A stretch of DNA of 64,000 nucleotides from Marinimicrobium sp038419845 (GTDB lineage Bacteria > Pseudomonadota > Gammaproteobacteria > Pseudomonadales > Cellvibrionaceae), in the NCBI RefSeq assembly GCF_038419845.1, contig NZ_JBCAQT010000005.1, forward strand, positions 1 through 64,000, read 5' to 3'. A program made the translations under genes and the position numbers. Below, piece after piece: positions 16,410-25,863 of the stretch (its first letter is position 1; every line of letters starts with the position of its first letter). The notes below the pieces were generated by a model that did not search any database, was not told where the DNA came from, and was given only the letters and a program-made list of their open reading frames with translations.

Positions 16410-17687
16410 TCAGGCGGTGACTTTTTCCAGCGCCTGATCGATGTCCGCAATGATATCGTCGATATGTTCAATACCGATGGACAGACGCACCAGGTCCGCC
16501 GATACACCCGCGGATTTCAGTTCGTCTTCGTTCAGCTGACGGTGGGTGGTTGTGGCCGGATGACAGGCGAGTGATTTGGCATCGCCGATGTTGACCAGGC
16601 GCAGGATCATCTGCAGCGCGTCGATAAACTGCGCGCCCGAGTCCTTTCCGCCCTTGATGCCAAAACTCAGAATGCCGGACGCTTTGCCGCCGCTGATTTT
16701 CTGGCACAGGGCGTTGTAAGGGCTGTCCGGCAGCGCGGCGTAGTTCACCCAGTTGATCTTCGGGTGCTGCTTCAGGTGTTGCGCTACTTTCAGGGCGTTC
16801 TCGCAGTGGCGCTCCATACGAAGCCCCAGTGTTTCCAGCCCCTGCATGATCAGGAAGGCACTGTGCGGCGCGAGCGCTGAGCCGGTGTTGCGCAGCGGCA
16901 CCACCCGGCAGCGTCCAATGTAGGCCGCTTCGCCCAGCGCTTCGGTGTAAATCACATTATGGTAGGAGGGGTCCGGCTCATTGAGCATGGGGAAGCGCTT
17001 CCTGTTGGCCACCCAGTCAAACTTGCCCGAGTCCACAATAACGCCCCCCACGGTGGTGCCGTGGCCACCGATGTATTTGGTGAGGGAGTGGACCACGATG
17101 TCTGCCCCGAACTCAAAGGGCTTGCACAGAAAAGGCGTCGCCACCGTGTTGTCCACAATCAACGGAATACCGTGGCGGTGGGCGATATCCGCCAGCGCCT
17201 GAATATCCACAATATTACCGGCGGGGTTGCCGATGGACTCACAGAACATCGCCTTGGTCTTGTCGTCAATCAGGCTTTCCATCTTTTCCAGATCGTCGAA
17301 GGAGGCCATGCGCACGTCGATCCCCTGGCGAGGAAAGCTGTGGGCGAACAGGTTGTAGCTGCCGCCATACAATTGACTGGTGCTGACGATGTTATCGCCG
17401 GCATCGGTGATGCACTGGATGGCGTAGGTGATCGCCGCCATGCCCGAGGCCAGCGCCAGGGCTCCGATACCGCCTTCCATCGCGGCCATGCGCTCTTCCA
17501 GTACCGCATTGGTCGGATTCATGATCCGAGTGTAAATATTGCCTTTGACCTTCAGGTCGAACAGATCGGCCCCGTGTTGAGTGTCATCAAAGGTGTATGA
17601 GGTGGTCTGGTAAATCGGCGTCGTCGCCGCGTGGGTCGTGGGCTCGGCCTCATAGCCACAGTGCAATGCCAGTGATTCCAGTTTCAT
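16410..17687 (-). CDS. metY: O-acetylhomoserine aminocarboxypropyltransferase
   Basis: A 425-residue PLP enzyme that makes homocysteine from O-acetylhomoserine and sulfide. The family start (ETLALHxGY-like, here ESLALHCGYE), the GNIYTRIMNPTN substrate loop and the PLP-lysine motif SLTKYIGGHGT are clear, and length is typical. An AGGAG lies about nine bases before the ATG. A small hairpin, GGTGCC/GGCACC, is in the leader at about 17707-17721, but it does not match a SAM riboswitch I recognise. Divergent from narG across a 360-base region. Confidence 0.95.
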   Translation of the reverse strand: MKLESLALHCGYEAEPTTHAATTPIYQTTSYTFDDTQHGADLFDLKVKGNIYTRIMNPTNAVLEERMAAMEGGIGALALASGMAAITYAIQCITDAGDNIVSTSQLYGGSYNLFAHSFPRQGIDVRMASFDDLEKMESLIDDKTKAMFCESIGNPAGNIVDIQALADIAHRHGIPLIVDNTVATPFLCKPFEFGADIVVHSLTKYIGGHGTTVGGVIVDSGKFDWVANRKRFPMLNEPDPSYHNVIYTEALGEAAYIGRCRVVPLRNTGSALAPHSAFLIMQGLETLGLRMERHCENALKVAQHLKQHPKINWVNYAALPDSPYNALCQKISGGKASGILSFGIKGGKDSGAQFIDALQMILRLVNIGDAKSLACHPATTTHRQLNEDELKSAGVSADLVRLSIGIEHIDDIIADIDQALEKVTA

Positions 17688-18049
17688 CGGTTGTACTCCT
17701 GATCAGCGGTGCCTGGGCACCGGATATTTTGAAGTCTTGGGAGCAGTGACTGTACCACATCTGTGAATGAAAATGACTCGCAAAAACCCCACATCTATTA
17801 CGGGATACCACCGATGAATCGGGTGGCCTGAAAGTGTATTCGCGGTAAAAGGATAAAACTATAGAGAACAATAAAATCAGAGGGTTACGTGAATATTGAT
17901 GTACCACAAAGGGAGTAGAAGGAGGCATTTTCAGGGCTCGGCGTCCGGTGGCGGACCCGCGGATTTTTACGCACTATGAGCGGGTGAAATGATTACCGAG
18001 CAATGACCCGATCCGGGCATTGCCCCAGCCTTTGTTCAGGAGTCCGCGA
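17688..18049. promoter_or_regulatory. Divergent metY-narG regulatory region
   Basis: This 362-base stretch holds no gene. It is richer in A and T than its surroundings between 17750 and 17920. An FNR-like sequence, TTGAT-GTAC-CACAA (8 of 10), lies at 17896-17909 and overlaps a weak NarL-like heptamer pair at 17902-17917 (11 of 14). A -10-like CACTATGAG is at 17972-17980. Nitrate reductase operons are normally controlled by both regulators, so some of these may be real, but each match alone is weak. Confidence 0.4.
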
Positions 18050-21000
18050 ATGAGTCACCTTCTCGACAAGTTGCGCTATTTTCAGGCGCAGCGAGAACCT
18101 TTTGCCGAAGGCCACGGCGTTACCACCGATGAAGATCGCCAATGGGAGCGCGGTTACCGCCAGCGCTGGCAGCACGACAAAGTGGTGCGTTCCACCCACG
18201 GCGTGAACTGCACCGGCTCCTGCAGCTGGAAAATCTATGTGAAGAACGGCCTGGTCACCTGGGAAACCCAGCAGACCGACTACCCGCGCACGCGCCCCGA
18301 CCTGCCCAATCACGAGCCCCGGGGCTGTCCACGCGGCGCCAGCTACTCCTGGTATATCTACAGCGCCAACCGTCTGAAATACCCCAAGGTGCGGCAGTCG
18401 TTGATGAAGCTTTGGCGTCAGGCGCGGCAGGAATACACCGACCCGGTGGCTGCCTGGGCCTCCATTGTGGAAGATCCGGCCAAGGCGAAGAGCTATAAAT
18501 CGCGGCGCGGCCTGGGCGGATTCATCCGCGCTCACTGGGATGAAGTGAATGAAATCATTGCCGCCTCCAATGTTTACACCGCCAAGACCTATGGTCCGGA
18601 CCGCATCACCGGATTCTCACCCATTCCGGCGATGTCCATGGTGTCCTATGCGGCGGGCGCCCGCTATCTGTCCCTGATCGGCGGCAATTGTCTGAGTTTT
18701 TATGACTGGTACTGTGACCTGCCTCCCGCGTCGCCACAGGTGTGGGGCGAGCAGACCGATGTGCCCGAGTCGGCGGACTGGTACAACTCCTCCTACATCA
18801 TCTGCTGGGGCTCCAACGTGCCCCAGACCCGCACGCCGGACGCCCACTTTCTGACGGAAGTCCGCTACAAGGGCACCAAGGTGATCAGCATCACCCCGGA
18901 CTATTCCGAAGTGGCCAAGCTTACCGACCAGTGGTTGGCCCCCCGCCAGGGCACCGATGCCGCTCTGGCCATGGCCTTCGGTCACGTTATCCTCAAGGAG
19001 TTCTATGTCGACTCCCAGAGCGAGTACTTCACGAATTACGTGAAGCGCTACACCGATATGCCCAACCTGGTCATCCTTGATGACGAAGGCGGCCGCCTGC
19101 AGCAGGGCCGTTTTCTGCGCGCCGCCGACCTGGTGGATAACCTGGGCGAGGAGACCAACCCGGATTGGAAAACCATTGCCATTCACAGTGACGATCAGCG
19201 CCTGGTCAGCCCCAATGGCTCTATCGGCTATCGCTGGGGTCGTCCGGAGGGGCAAGCCGGGCGGTGGAACCTGGAGAATCGCGACGGGAAGACCGGCGAA
19301 GAAGTCGATCTGCAGTTGTCCCTGAAAGGCAACAGTGATGACATCGCCGATGTGGCCTTCCCTTATTTTGGTTGCAAAGAACACGATTACGGTTACTTCC
19401 AGCACACCGAGCACACCGAAGTGCAGATGCGCAAAGTGCCCGCCAAGCGGGTCACTCTCGCCGATGGCCGGGAAGTGCTGGTGGCCACCGTATTTGATCT
19501 CACGCTGGCCAACTACGGTGTCGACAATGGTCTGGATGATCCCAACTGCGCCCAGAGCTTTGATGATGACAAGCCCTACACGCCCAAGTGGCAGGAGCGC
19601 ATTACCGGCGTCAAGCCCGAGCATGTAACGACTGTTGCCCGGGAGTTTGCCCGCACCGCTGACAAAACCCATGGCCGCTCCATGATCATTGTCGGCGCCG
19701 GTATGAACCACTGGTTCAACATGGACATGAACTACCGCGGGCTGATCAACATGCTGATGATGTGTGGCTGCGTCGGCCAGAGCGGCGGCGGTTGGGCCCA
19801 TTATGTGGGTCAGGAAAAACTGCGGCCGCAGACCGGCTGGCAGCCGCTGGCCTTTGGTCTGGATTGGCAGCGCCCGCCACGGCAGATGAACGGCACTTCC
19901 TTCTTCTACGCTCACTCTGACCAGTGGCGTTACGAAAAACTGAACATGAGCGACCTGGTCTCCCCCCTGGCAAACAAGGACAAGTGGCAGTCCAGCATTC
20001 TGGATTACAACACCCGCGCCGAGCGTATGGGCTGGTTGCCCTCCGCACCGCAGCTGGCCACCAATCCGCTCAAACTGGCCGAGGCCGCCAGGGCGGCAGG
20101 CAAGGATGTCAAAGACTATGTGCGCGATCAGTTGGTGGGCGGCGAGCTGAAGTTTGCCTGCGAAGATCCGGACAGCCCGGAGAACTACCCGCGCAATATG
20201 TTCATCTGGCGCTCGAACCTGCTGGGTTCCAGCGGCAAGGGCCACGAGTACATGTTGCGTCACCTGCTGGGTACCAAGCACGGTCTGATGAACAAGGACC
20301 TGGGGGAAACCGGTGAAGTCAAACCCGAAGACGTCACCTGGCGCGATGAGGCGCCCGAGGGAAAAGTGGATCTGTGGGTGACCCTGGACTTCCGTATGTC
20401 CACCACCTGTCTCTACTCCGATATCGTTCTGCCGACCGCCACCTGGTACGAAAAGGACGATATGAACACTTCGGACATGCACCCCTTTATTCACCCACTG
20501 ACCGAAGCGATTGACCCGGTGTGGGAGTCGCGCAGCGACTGGGATATTTTCAAAGGTATTGCCAAGAAGTTTTCGGAGCTCACCAACGGGCACCTCGGCG
20601 TCGAGCAGGATGTGGTGACCACACCCATCATGCACGACTCCCCGGGAGAAATGGCCCAGCCTTACGGCGTGAAAGCCTGGTGGAAAGGCGAATGTGAGGC
20701 CGTGCCCGGTGTGACCATGCCCAACATCAATGTGGTGGAGCGGGATTACCCCAACACCTACCATCGCTTCACCTCTCTCGGACCCTTGATGGACAAGCTG
20801 GGCAACGGCGGTAAGGGCATCAACTGGGATACCAAAGAAGAGGTGGCATTCCTCGGTAAGCTCAATCGCGTACATCATGAAGAAGGGGTGAACAAAGGTC
20901 GTCCACGGATTGAGTCTGCCATTGATGCCTGTGAAGTGATCCTGTCGCTCGCGCCGGAAACCAACGGTCATGTCGCGGTAAAAGCCTGGGACGCTCTGGG

Positions 21001-21787
21001 CAAAATTACCGGTCGGGATCACAAGCACCTGGCACTACCCAAAGAAGAGGAGAAAATCCGCTTCCGCGATATCGTCGCCCAGCCGAGGAAGATCATCTCT
21101 TCACCCACCTGGTCGGGGCTGGAAGACGAGCATGTGTCCTACAACGCGGGTTATACCAACGTGCATGAACTGATTCCCTGGCGCACTATTACCGGACGTC
21201 AGCAGTTCTATCAGGATCACGAGTGGATGCTGGATTTCGGTGAGCAACACTGCCTGTACAAGCCGCCGGTGAACCTGAAAACCGTTGAGCCGATTCTCAA
21301 CCAGAGAAGCAACGGCAACAAAGAGTTGGTGCTCAACTTCATTACCCCGCATCAGAAGTGGGGCATTCACAGCACCTACTCGGACAACCTGCTGATGCAG
21401 ACCCTCTCACGCGGCGGCCCGATTGTGTGGTTAAGCGAAAAAGACGCGAAGGAAGCGGGCATTGAGGACAATGACTGGATCGACGTGTTCAATGTCAACG
21501 GCGCCATCGCCTGTCGAGCGGTCGTGTCCCAACGGGTGCCTGAGGGGATGAGCATGATGTATCACGCCCAGGAGCGGATCATGAACACGCCCGGATCAAA
21601 CCTGACCAAAACCCGCGGCGGAATTCACAACTCCGTGACCCGCGCGGTAATGAAACCCACCCATATGATCGGTGGCTACGCCCAACAGGCTTACGGCTTC
21701 AACTATTACGGCACCGTAGGCTGTAACCGCGACGAGTTCGTCATTGTCCGCAAGATGGACAAGGTCGACTGGCTGGACACTGAGTGA
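18050..21787 (+). CDS. narG: Respiratory nitrate reductase alpha subunit NarG
   Basis: A 1245-residue membrane-bound, cytoplasm-facing molybdenum enzyme that reduces nitrate to nitrite. H50, C54, C58 and C93 for the FS0 [4Fe-4S] cluster sit at the same positions as in E. coli NarG. The N-terminal KLRYF and CxGSCSWKIYVKNG segments are typical, as is the conserved end of the bis-MGD-binding domain. The ATG at 18050 has an AGGAG ribosome site; an in-frame codon at 18020 does not. It leads the narGHJI operon, nine bases before narH. Confidence 0.98.
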   Translation: MSHLLDKLRYFQAQREPFAEGHGVTTDEDRQWERGYRQRWQHDKVVRSTHGVNCTGSCSWKIYVKNGLVTWETQQTDYPRTRPDLPNHEPRGCPRGASYSWYIYSANRLKYPKVRQSLMKLWRQARQEYTDPVAAWASIVEDPAKAKSYKSRRGLGGFIRAHWDEVNEIIAASNVYTAKTYGPDRITGFSPIPAMSMVSYAAGARYLSLIGGNCLSFYDWYCDLPPASPQVWGEQTDVPESADWYNSSYIICWGSNVPQTRTPDAHFLTEVRYKGTKVISITPDYSEVAKLTDQWLAPRQGTDAALAMAFGHVILKEFYVDSQSEYFTNYVKRYTDMPNLVILDDEGGRLQQGRFLRAADLVDNLGEETNPDWKTIAIHSDDQRLVSPNGSIGYRWGRPEGQAGRWNLENRDGKTGEEVDLQLSLKGNSDDIADVAFPYFGCKEHDYGYFQHTEHTEVQMRKVPAKRVTLADGREVLVATVFDLTLANYGVDNGLDDPNCAQSFDDDKPYTPKWQERITGVKPEHVTTVAREFARTADKTHGRSMIIVGAGMNHWFNMDMNYRGLINMLMMCGCVGQSGGGWAHYVGQEKLRPQTGWQPLAFGLDWQRPPRQMNGTSFFYAHSDQWRYEKLNMSDLVSPLANKDKWQSSILDYNTRAERMGWLPSAPQLATNPLKLAEAARAAGKDVKDYVRDQLVGGELKFACEDPDSPENYPRNMFIWRSNLLGSSGKGHEYMLRHLLGTKHGLMNKDLGETGEVKPEDVTWRDEAPEGKVDLWVTLDFRMSTTCLYSDIVLPTATWYEKDDMNTSDMHPFIHPLTEAIDPVWESRSDWDIFKGIAKKFSELTNGHLGVEQDVVTTPIMHDSPGEMAQPYGVKAWWKGECEAVPGVTMPNINVVERDYPNTYHRFTSLGPLMDKLGNGGKGINWDTKEEVAFLGKLNRVHHEEGVNKGRPRIESAIDACEVILSLAPETNGHVAVKAWDALGKITGRDHKHLALPKEEEKIRFRDIVAQPRKIISSPTWSGLEDEHVSYNAGYTNVHELIPWRTITGRQQFYQDHEWMLDFGEQHCLYKPPVNLKTVEPILNQRSNGNKELVLNFITPHQKWGIHSTYSDNLLMQTLSRGGPIVWLSEKDAKEAGIEDNDWIDVFNVNGAIACRAVVSQRVPEGMSMMYHAQERIMNTPGSNLTKTRGGIHNSVTRAVMKPTHMIGGYAQQAYGFNYYGTVGCNRDEFVIVRKMDKVDWLDTE

Positions 21788-21796
21788 GGTAGTGTA

Positions 21797-23329
21797 ATGA
21801 AAGTAAGAGCGCAAATCGGCATGGTGCTGAATCTGGACAAGTGCATTGGTTGCCACACCTGTTCCGTCACCTGCAAAAACGTCTGGACCTCGCGCGAAGG
21901 TGTCGAGTACGCCTGGTTTAACAACGTGGAGACCAAGCCCGGGGTCGGCTACCCGCAAGAGTGGGAAAACCAGAACAAGTGGAACGGCGGCTGGAAGCGC
22001 GACAAGAAGGGCAAGATCAAGCCGCGCATCGGTGGCAAGCTGCGAGTGCTGGCCAACCTGTTCGCCAACCCGGATCTTCCGGAAATCGACGACTACTACG
22101 AGCCGTTCGATTTCGACTACCAGAACCTGCACAAGGCCGGAGACACAAAGCATCAGCCCACGGCGCGGCCCTACTCGCTCATTTCCGGTCAGCGCATGGA
22201 GAAGATCCACTGGGGGCCGAACTGGGAGGAGCTGCTTGGCACCGAGTTTGAAAAGCGTCGCAAGGACGTCAACTTCGAACAGGTGCAGGCTGACATCTAC
22301 GGGCAGTTTGAAAACACCTTCATGATGTACCTGCCCCGGTTGTGCGAGCACTGCCTGAACCCGGCCTGCGTCTCCTCCTGTCCGTCGGGCGCGATCTACA
22401 AGCGCGAGGAAGACGGCATTGTCCTGATCGATCAGGACAAGTGTCGTGGCTGGCGCATGTGCGTGTCCGCCTGTCCGTACAAGAAGATCTACTACAACTG
22501 GAAGAGCGGTAAATCCGAGAAGTGTACTTTCTGTTATCCGCGCATCGAAGTGGGTCAGCCCACTGTCTGCTCGGAAACCTGTGTGGGCCGCATCCGCTAC
22601 CTGGGCGTGCTGTTGTACGACGCCGACCGCATTGAAGAGGCCGCCAGCGTCGCCAACGAGGCGGACCTGTATCAGGCGCAGCTCGACATATTCCTGGACC
22701 CGAACGACCCGGCGGTGATTGCCGCGGCTCAGGCCGAGGGTATCCCCCAGGGCTGGATCGACGCGGCCCAGAATTCGCCCACTTACAAAATGGCGGTTGA
22801 GTGGAAGGTGGCGCTGCCGCTGCACCCGGAATACCGCACGCTGCCCATGGTCTGGTATGTGCCGCCGCTGTCACCGATCCAGAGCGCGGCCGAGGCCGGC
22901 CATGTAGGCATGAACGGCGAAATTCCCGACCTGAAATCCCTGCGGATTCCGATTCGCTACCTGGCCAACCTTCTGACCGCGGGTGAAGAGCAACCGGTAG
23001 TGGAGGCACTGGAGCGGATGATCGCCATGCGCGCCTACAAACGCTCCCAGCATGTGGACGGTGTGGAAGATCTGGAGGTGCTCAAGCAGGTCGGTCTGAG
23101 TGTGGCGCAGGTGGAAGATATGTACCGCTACATGGCCATCGCCAACTATGAAGACCGCTTTGTGATTCCCGCCAGCCACCGGGCCTACGCCGAGGACGCC
23201 TACGACATGAAAGGTGACTGCGGCTTCAGCTTCGGTAACGGCTGTGCTGACGGCACAAGTGAGACCAGCCTGTTCGGCGGCAATCGCGCCGGCGTCCGCC
23301 AGATCATTCCCGCCGTGTTGCAGGATTAG
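21797..23329 (+). CDS. narH: Respiratory nitrate reductase beta subunit NarH
   Basis: A 510-residue iron-sulfur subunit that carries electrons from NarI to NarG. Four cluster motifs are visible: CIGCHTCSVTC near the start, CEHCLNPACVSSCPSG, the CRGWRMCVSACPY segment (with the Trp that marks the [3Fe-4S] site) and CTFCYPRIEVGQPTVC. Length is usual. It follows narG after nine bases and precedes narJ by eleven. Confidence 0.98.
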   Translation: MKVRAQIGMVLNLDKCIGCHTCSVTCKNVWTSREGVEYAWFNNVETKPGVGYPQEWENQNKWNGGWKRDKKGKIKPRIGGKLRVLANLFANPDLPEIDDYYEPFDFDYQNLHKAGDTKHQPTARPYSLISGQRMEKIHWGPNWEELLGTEFEKRRKDVNFEQVQADIYGQFENTFMMYLPRLCEHCLNPACVSSCPSGAIYKREEDGIVLIDQDKCRGWRMCVSACPYKKIYYNWKSGKSEKCTFCYPRIEVGQPTVCSETCVGRIRYLGVLLYDADRIEEAASVANEADLYQAQLDIFLDPNDPAVIAAAQAEGIPQGWIDAAQNSPTYKMAVEWKVALPLHPEYRTLPMVWYVPPLSPIQSAAEAGHVGMNGEIPDLKSLRIPIRYLANLLTAGEEQPVVEALERMIAMRAYKRSQHVDGVEDLEVLKQVGLSVAQVEDMYRYMAIANYEDRFVIPASHRAYAEDAYDMKGDCGFSFGNGCADGTSETSLFGGNRAGVRQIIPAVLQD

Positions 23330-23340
23330 GAGAAAGACTG

Positions 23341-24069
23341 ATGAAAAGTTTACGTGTTATTTCGTTGCTGATGGAATACCCCACAGCGGAGTTGATGGAC
23401 GCTCAAGACGAGCTGAAAGCGCTGGTGGCCAGCATGAACCTCAAGGGCAAACAGCGCGATGCGCTGCTGGCTTTTGTCGCCCAGCGCACCGGCGGTGATC
23501 TGATGGACTGGCAATCCGAATACGACGCCTTGTTCGAGCGCGGTCGCTCCCTGTCATTGCTGTTGTTTGAGCATGTGCACGGCGAGTCCCGCGACCGCGG
23601 CCAGGCGATGGTGGATCTGATGAATCAGTACCAGCAGGCGGGGCTGGCCATCGACGCCAATGAGCTGCCGGATTATCTACCGCTGTATCTCGAGTTCCTC
23701 TCCACCCAGGGGCCGGACAATGCCCGCGCGGGTCTGCAGGAAGTGGAGCATATTCTCGGGCTGCTCGCCGCTCGCCTGAAAGAGCGTGAGTCCAACTACG
23801 CGGCCCTGTTCGAAGCGCTGCTGCACTGGTGCGGCGATCGCGTCAACATCGAGCAGATGCGCGAACAGGTCGCCGGTGAAGCCCGCGATGATACCCCCGA
23901 AGCTCTGGACAAGGTCTGGGAAGAAGAGGCGGTCACCTTTGGCCCGGACGCCCAGGCCGACGGTTGCAACGTTCAATACCGGCCGGAATCCGGCCAGCGT
24001 CGGGATCAGGAGCAGATACTGAACCTGATGGAACCCCAAGGCGCTCAACAGCGCGTACAACAGCACTAG
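23341..24069 (+). CDS. narJ: Nitrate reductase assembly chaperone NarJ
   Basis: A 242-residue TorD/NarJ-family chaperone that binds the NarG N-terminus and helps cofactor insertion before membrane docking. The N-terminal KSLRVISLLMEYPTAEL, the FEHVHGESRDRGQAM block and the LPLYLEFLS motif are typical. AGGAG precedes the ATG. It is not a stable part of the finished enzyme. Fourth position differs from no known arrangement: the order G-H-J-I is standard. Confidence 0.96.
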   Translation: MKSLRVISLLMEYPTAELMDAQDELKALVASMNLKGKQRDALLAFVAQRTGGDLMDWQSEYDALFERGRSLSLLLFEHVHGESRDRGQAMVDLMNQYQQAGLAIDANELPDYLPLYLEFLSTQGPDNARAGLQEVEHILGLLAARLKERESNYAALFEALLHWCGDRVNIEQMREQVAGEARDDTPEALDKVWEEEAVTFGPDAQADGCNVQYRPESGQRRDQEQILNLMEPQGAQQRVQQH

Positions 24070-24077
24070 GAGGCACG

Positions 24078-24773
24078 ATGTCCAGTTTTCACTTATTCGC
24101 CTTTGGCATCTACCCCTATATCGCCCTGGCGATCATGTTTATCGGAACCTGGGTCCGGTACGACCGTGAGCAGTACACCTGGAAGGCCAGCTCGAGTCAG
24201 CTGCTGGAAAAGAAATGGCTGCGCATCGGCAGTATCCCGTTTCATATCGGCATTCTCGGTATCTTCTTCGGCCACCTGATCGGCCTGCTGACGCCGGCAC
24301 AGGTGTGGTACTTCCTGGGAGTCAGCGCCAGCGCCAAACAGATCCTGGCCGTGGTCGCCGGCGGCCTCTTTGGTGTGCTCTGCCTGTTCGGCCTGGTGGT
24401 GCTCATCTTGCGGCGACTGCTGCATCCGCGCATTCGGCCCAACAGTCAGCCGATGGATATCGTCGTGTTGCTTTTACTGCTGGCGCAACTGCTGCTCGGT
24501 CTGGCGTCCATCTTCATTTCAGTCAGTCACCTGGATGGAGCGGTGATGATACAGCTGATGAACTGGGCCCAGGGTATTTTCCTGCTGCGCGGCTTTAGCG
24601 CGGCCGAGTACATTGTGGATGTGCACTGGATCTTCAAGGCGCATCTGGTGTTGGGGCTGACTATCTTCCTGTTGTTCCCCTTTACCCGCCTGGTGCATCT
24701 GTTGAGTGTGCCGGTGAAGTATCTTGGGCGCAATTATCAGGTAGTCCGCCGCCGCGCCCGAGCGTCGATGTAG
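24078..24773 (+). CDS. narI: Respiratory nitrate reductase gamma subunit NarI (cytochrome b)
   Basis: A 231-residue membrane cytochrome b with five predicted membrane helices that takes electrons from quinol and anchors NarGH. Paired histidines for two b hemes lie in PFHIGILGIFFGH and in HWIFKAHLVLG with the following RLVH. GGAGG sits six bases before the ATG at 24078. The operon proper may end here: a long hairpin repeat follows before the isomerase gene. Confidence 0.97.
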   Translation: MSSFHLFAFGIYPYIALAIMFIGTWVRYDREQYTWKASSSQLLEKKWLRIGSIPFHIGILGIFFGHLIGLLTPAQVWYFLGVSASAKQILAVVAGGLFGVLCLFGLVVLILRRLLHPRIRPNSQPMDIVVLLLLLAQLLLGLASIFISVSHLDGAVMIQLMNWAQGIFLLRGFSAAEYIVDVHWIFKAHLVLGLTIFLLFPFTRLVHLLSVPVKYLGRNYQVVRRRARASM

Positions 24774-24788
24774 TTCACTATGGGTTGT

Positions 24789-24898
24789 GGCGGATGCGCT
24801 TACAGCTCCGAAGCGTCGGACCGATCCGCCCTACGCGTACCTCGTGCCATCCGTAGGGAGGATCGGTCCGACGTTTCGGAGCCTAAGGCGCATCCGCC
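24789..24898. repeat. 46-bp imperfect hairpin repeat, GTAGGGCGGAT family, copy 2 (expanded)
   Basis: The arms at 24789-24834 and 24853-24898 are each 46 bases and nearly fully complementary. They share the outer GGCGGATGCGC and inner GATCC(G)CCCTAC parts with the other copies, but each arm carries about 15 extra bases (CCGAAGCGTCGGACC in the left arm; GGTCCGACGTTTCGG in the right). The extra pieces pair with each other. The element separates narI from the isomerase gene. Confidence 0.85.
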
Positions 24899-24959
24899 AT
24901 AACCAAGCCCCGATGACGCATCCGCCATTCCCAGAAACAACCACCAAACGGCCCTTACC

Positions 24960-25727
24960 ATGATCACCGTCAACCAAACCGAAATCCCCGAAGACAAAAT
25001 CCTCGCGGAGATGCAATACCACCCGGCCGACTCCCGGCGGGAGGCCATGTTCAGCGCGGCCGAAGCCCTGATCATTGGTGAGCTGTTTCGCCAGCGCGCC
25101 AAGAGCCTGGGCATTCCGGTGAGCGACGACACCGTGGAAAGCTCCGATGAGGATTTTATCGAAGCGCTGATCGAGCAGGAGGTCGCCATCCCGGAGGCGA
25201 CGGATCAGGACTGCCGACAGTACTACGAAGCCAACCCTTCGAAGTTTGAAACCTCGCCTCTGCTGGAGCTGAAACATATCCTGTTAACCGTGCCCAAAGA
25301 AGACGATGCCGGCCGGGCCGAGGCGAAAGTTCGCGCCGATGCTCTTCTGGACATCCTCAAAGGCGGCGCCGATTTCTCCAAGCTCGCGCGGCGCGAGTCC
25401 AACTGCCCATCAAAAGAAACCGGCGGCAGCCTGGGCCAGATCAGCAAGGGGCAGACGGTTGCGGAGTTCGAGCGCCAGGTATTCGCCGCCGAGCCGGGCC
25501 TGATGCCCCGCCCGGTGGAAAGCCGCTATGGTTTTCATCTGGTCTTTATCGAACGCAAGATTCCCGGGCGCAGCTTACCCTACGAGGAAGTCTCCGGTCA
25601 GATTGCCGACTACCTGAATGATAAAGTCCGACGCAAAGCCATCGCCCAGTATATCCAGGTGCTGATCTCAGAGGCCGAGATTGAAGGGTACGATTTTCAG
25701 GTGGATGGGTCGCCGTTGATGCAGTAA
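24960..25727 (+). CDS. NifM-type parvulin peptidyl-prolyl isomerase
   Basis: A 255-residue protein with an N-terminal helical part (residues 1-100) and a parvulin domain from about 105 (LELKHILL, GADFSKLARRES, GGSLGQISKG, SRYGFHLVFIERK). No signal peptide is seen, so it should act in the cytoplasm. A homologue labelled NifM follows narGHJI in Pseudomonas, where it is thought to assist folding of the reductase; that role is inferred here from position. It is 186 bases after narI because of the intervening repeat. Confidence 0.9.
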   Translation: MITVNQTEIPEDKILAEMQYHPADSRREAMFSAAEALIIGELFRQRAKSLGIPVSDDTVESSDEDFIEALIEQEVAIPEATDQDCRQYYEANPSKFETSPLLELKHILLTVPKEDDAGRAEAKVRADALLDILKGGADFSKLARRESNCPSKETGGSLGQISKGQTVAEFERQVFAAEPGLMPRPVESRYGFHLVFIERKIPGRSLPYEEVSGQIADYLNDKVRRKAIAQYIQVLISEAEIEGYDFQVDGSPLMQ

Positions 25728-25771
25728 AGCGTCAGCGGAATGCCGTTTCGGATTGCGTGGCGTACAGTAAC

Positions 25772-25852
25772 GGCGGATGCGCTTACAGCTTATCCGCCCT
25801 ACACAAACCTTGATGCCATCCGTAGGGCGGATAAGCGTCAAGCGCATCCGCC
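25772..25852. repeat. 31-bp hairpin repeat, GTAGGGCGGAT family, copy 3
   Basis: Arms at 25772-25802 and 25822-25852 are 31 bases each, complementary apart from a few central bases, with a 19-base loop. TTTTT follows directly at 25853-25857, so for plus-strand transcription it has the form of an intrinsic terminator. It lies between the convergent isomerase and ABC permease genes. Confidence 0.85.
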
Positions 25853-25863
25853 TTTTTCATCGT

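Noticed and set aside
17700..17760. SAM riboswitch in the metY leader
   Set aside because: Only one short hairpin (GGTGCC/GGCACC) is visible; the conserved cores of SAM-I or SAM-II are not recognisable.
18617..21028. Long minus-strand open frame (803 codons) opposite narG
   Set aside because: Shadow of codon bias in a GC-rich gene; no family features.
24958..24975. ATGATCACCGTCAA as an FNR box for the isomerase gene
   Set aside because: It overlaps the start codon and first codons, so it cannot sit at an activating position.
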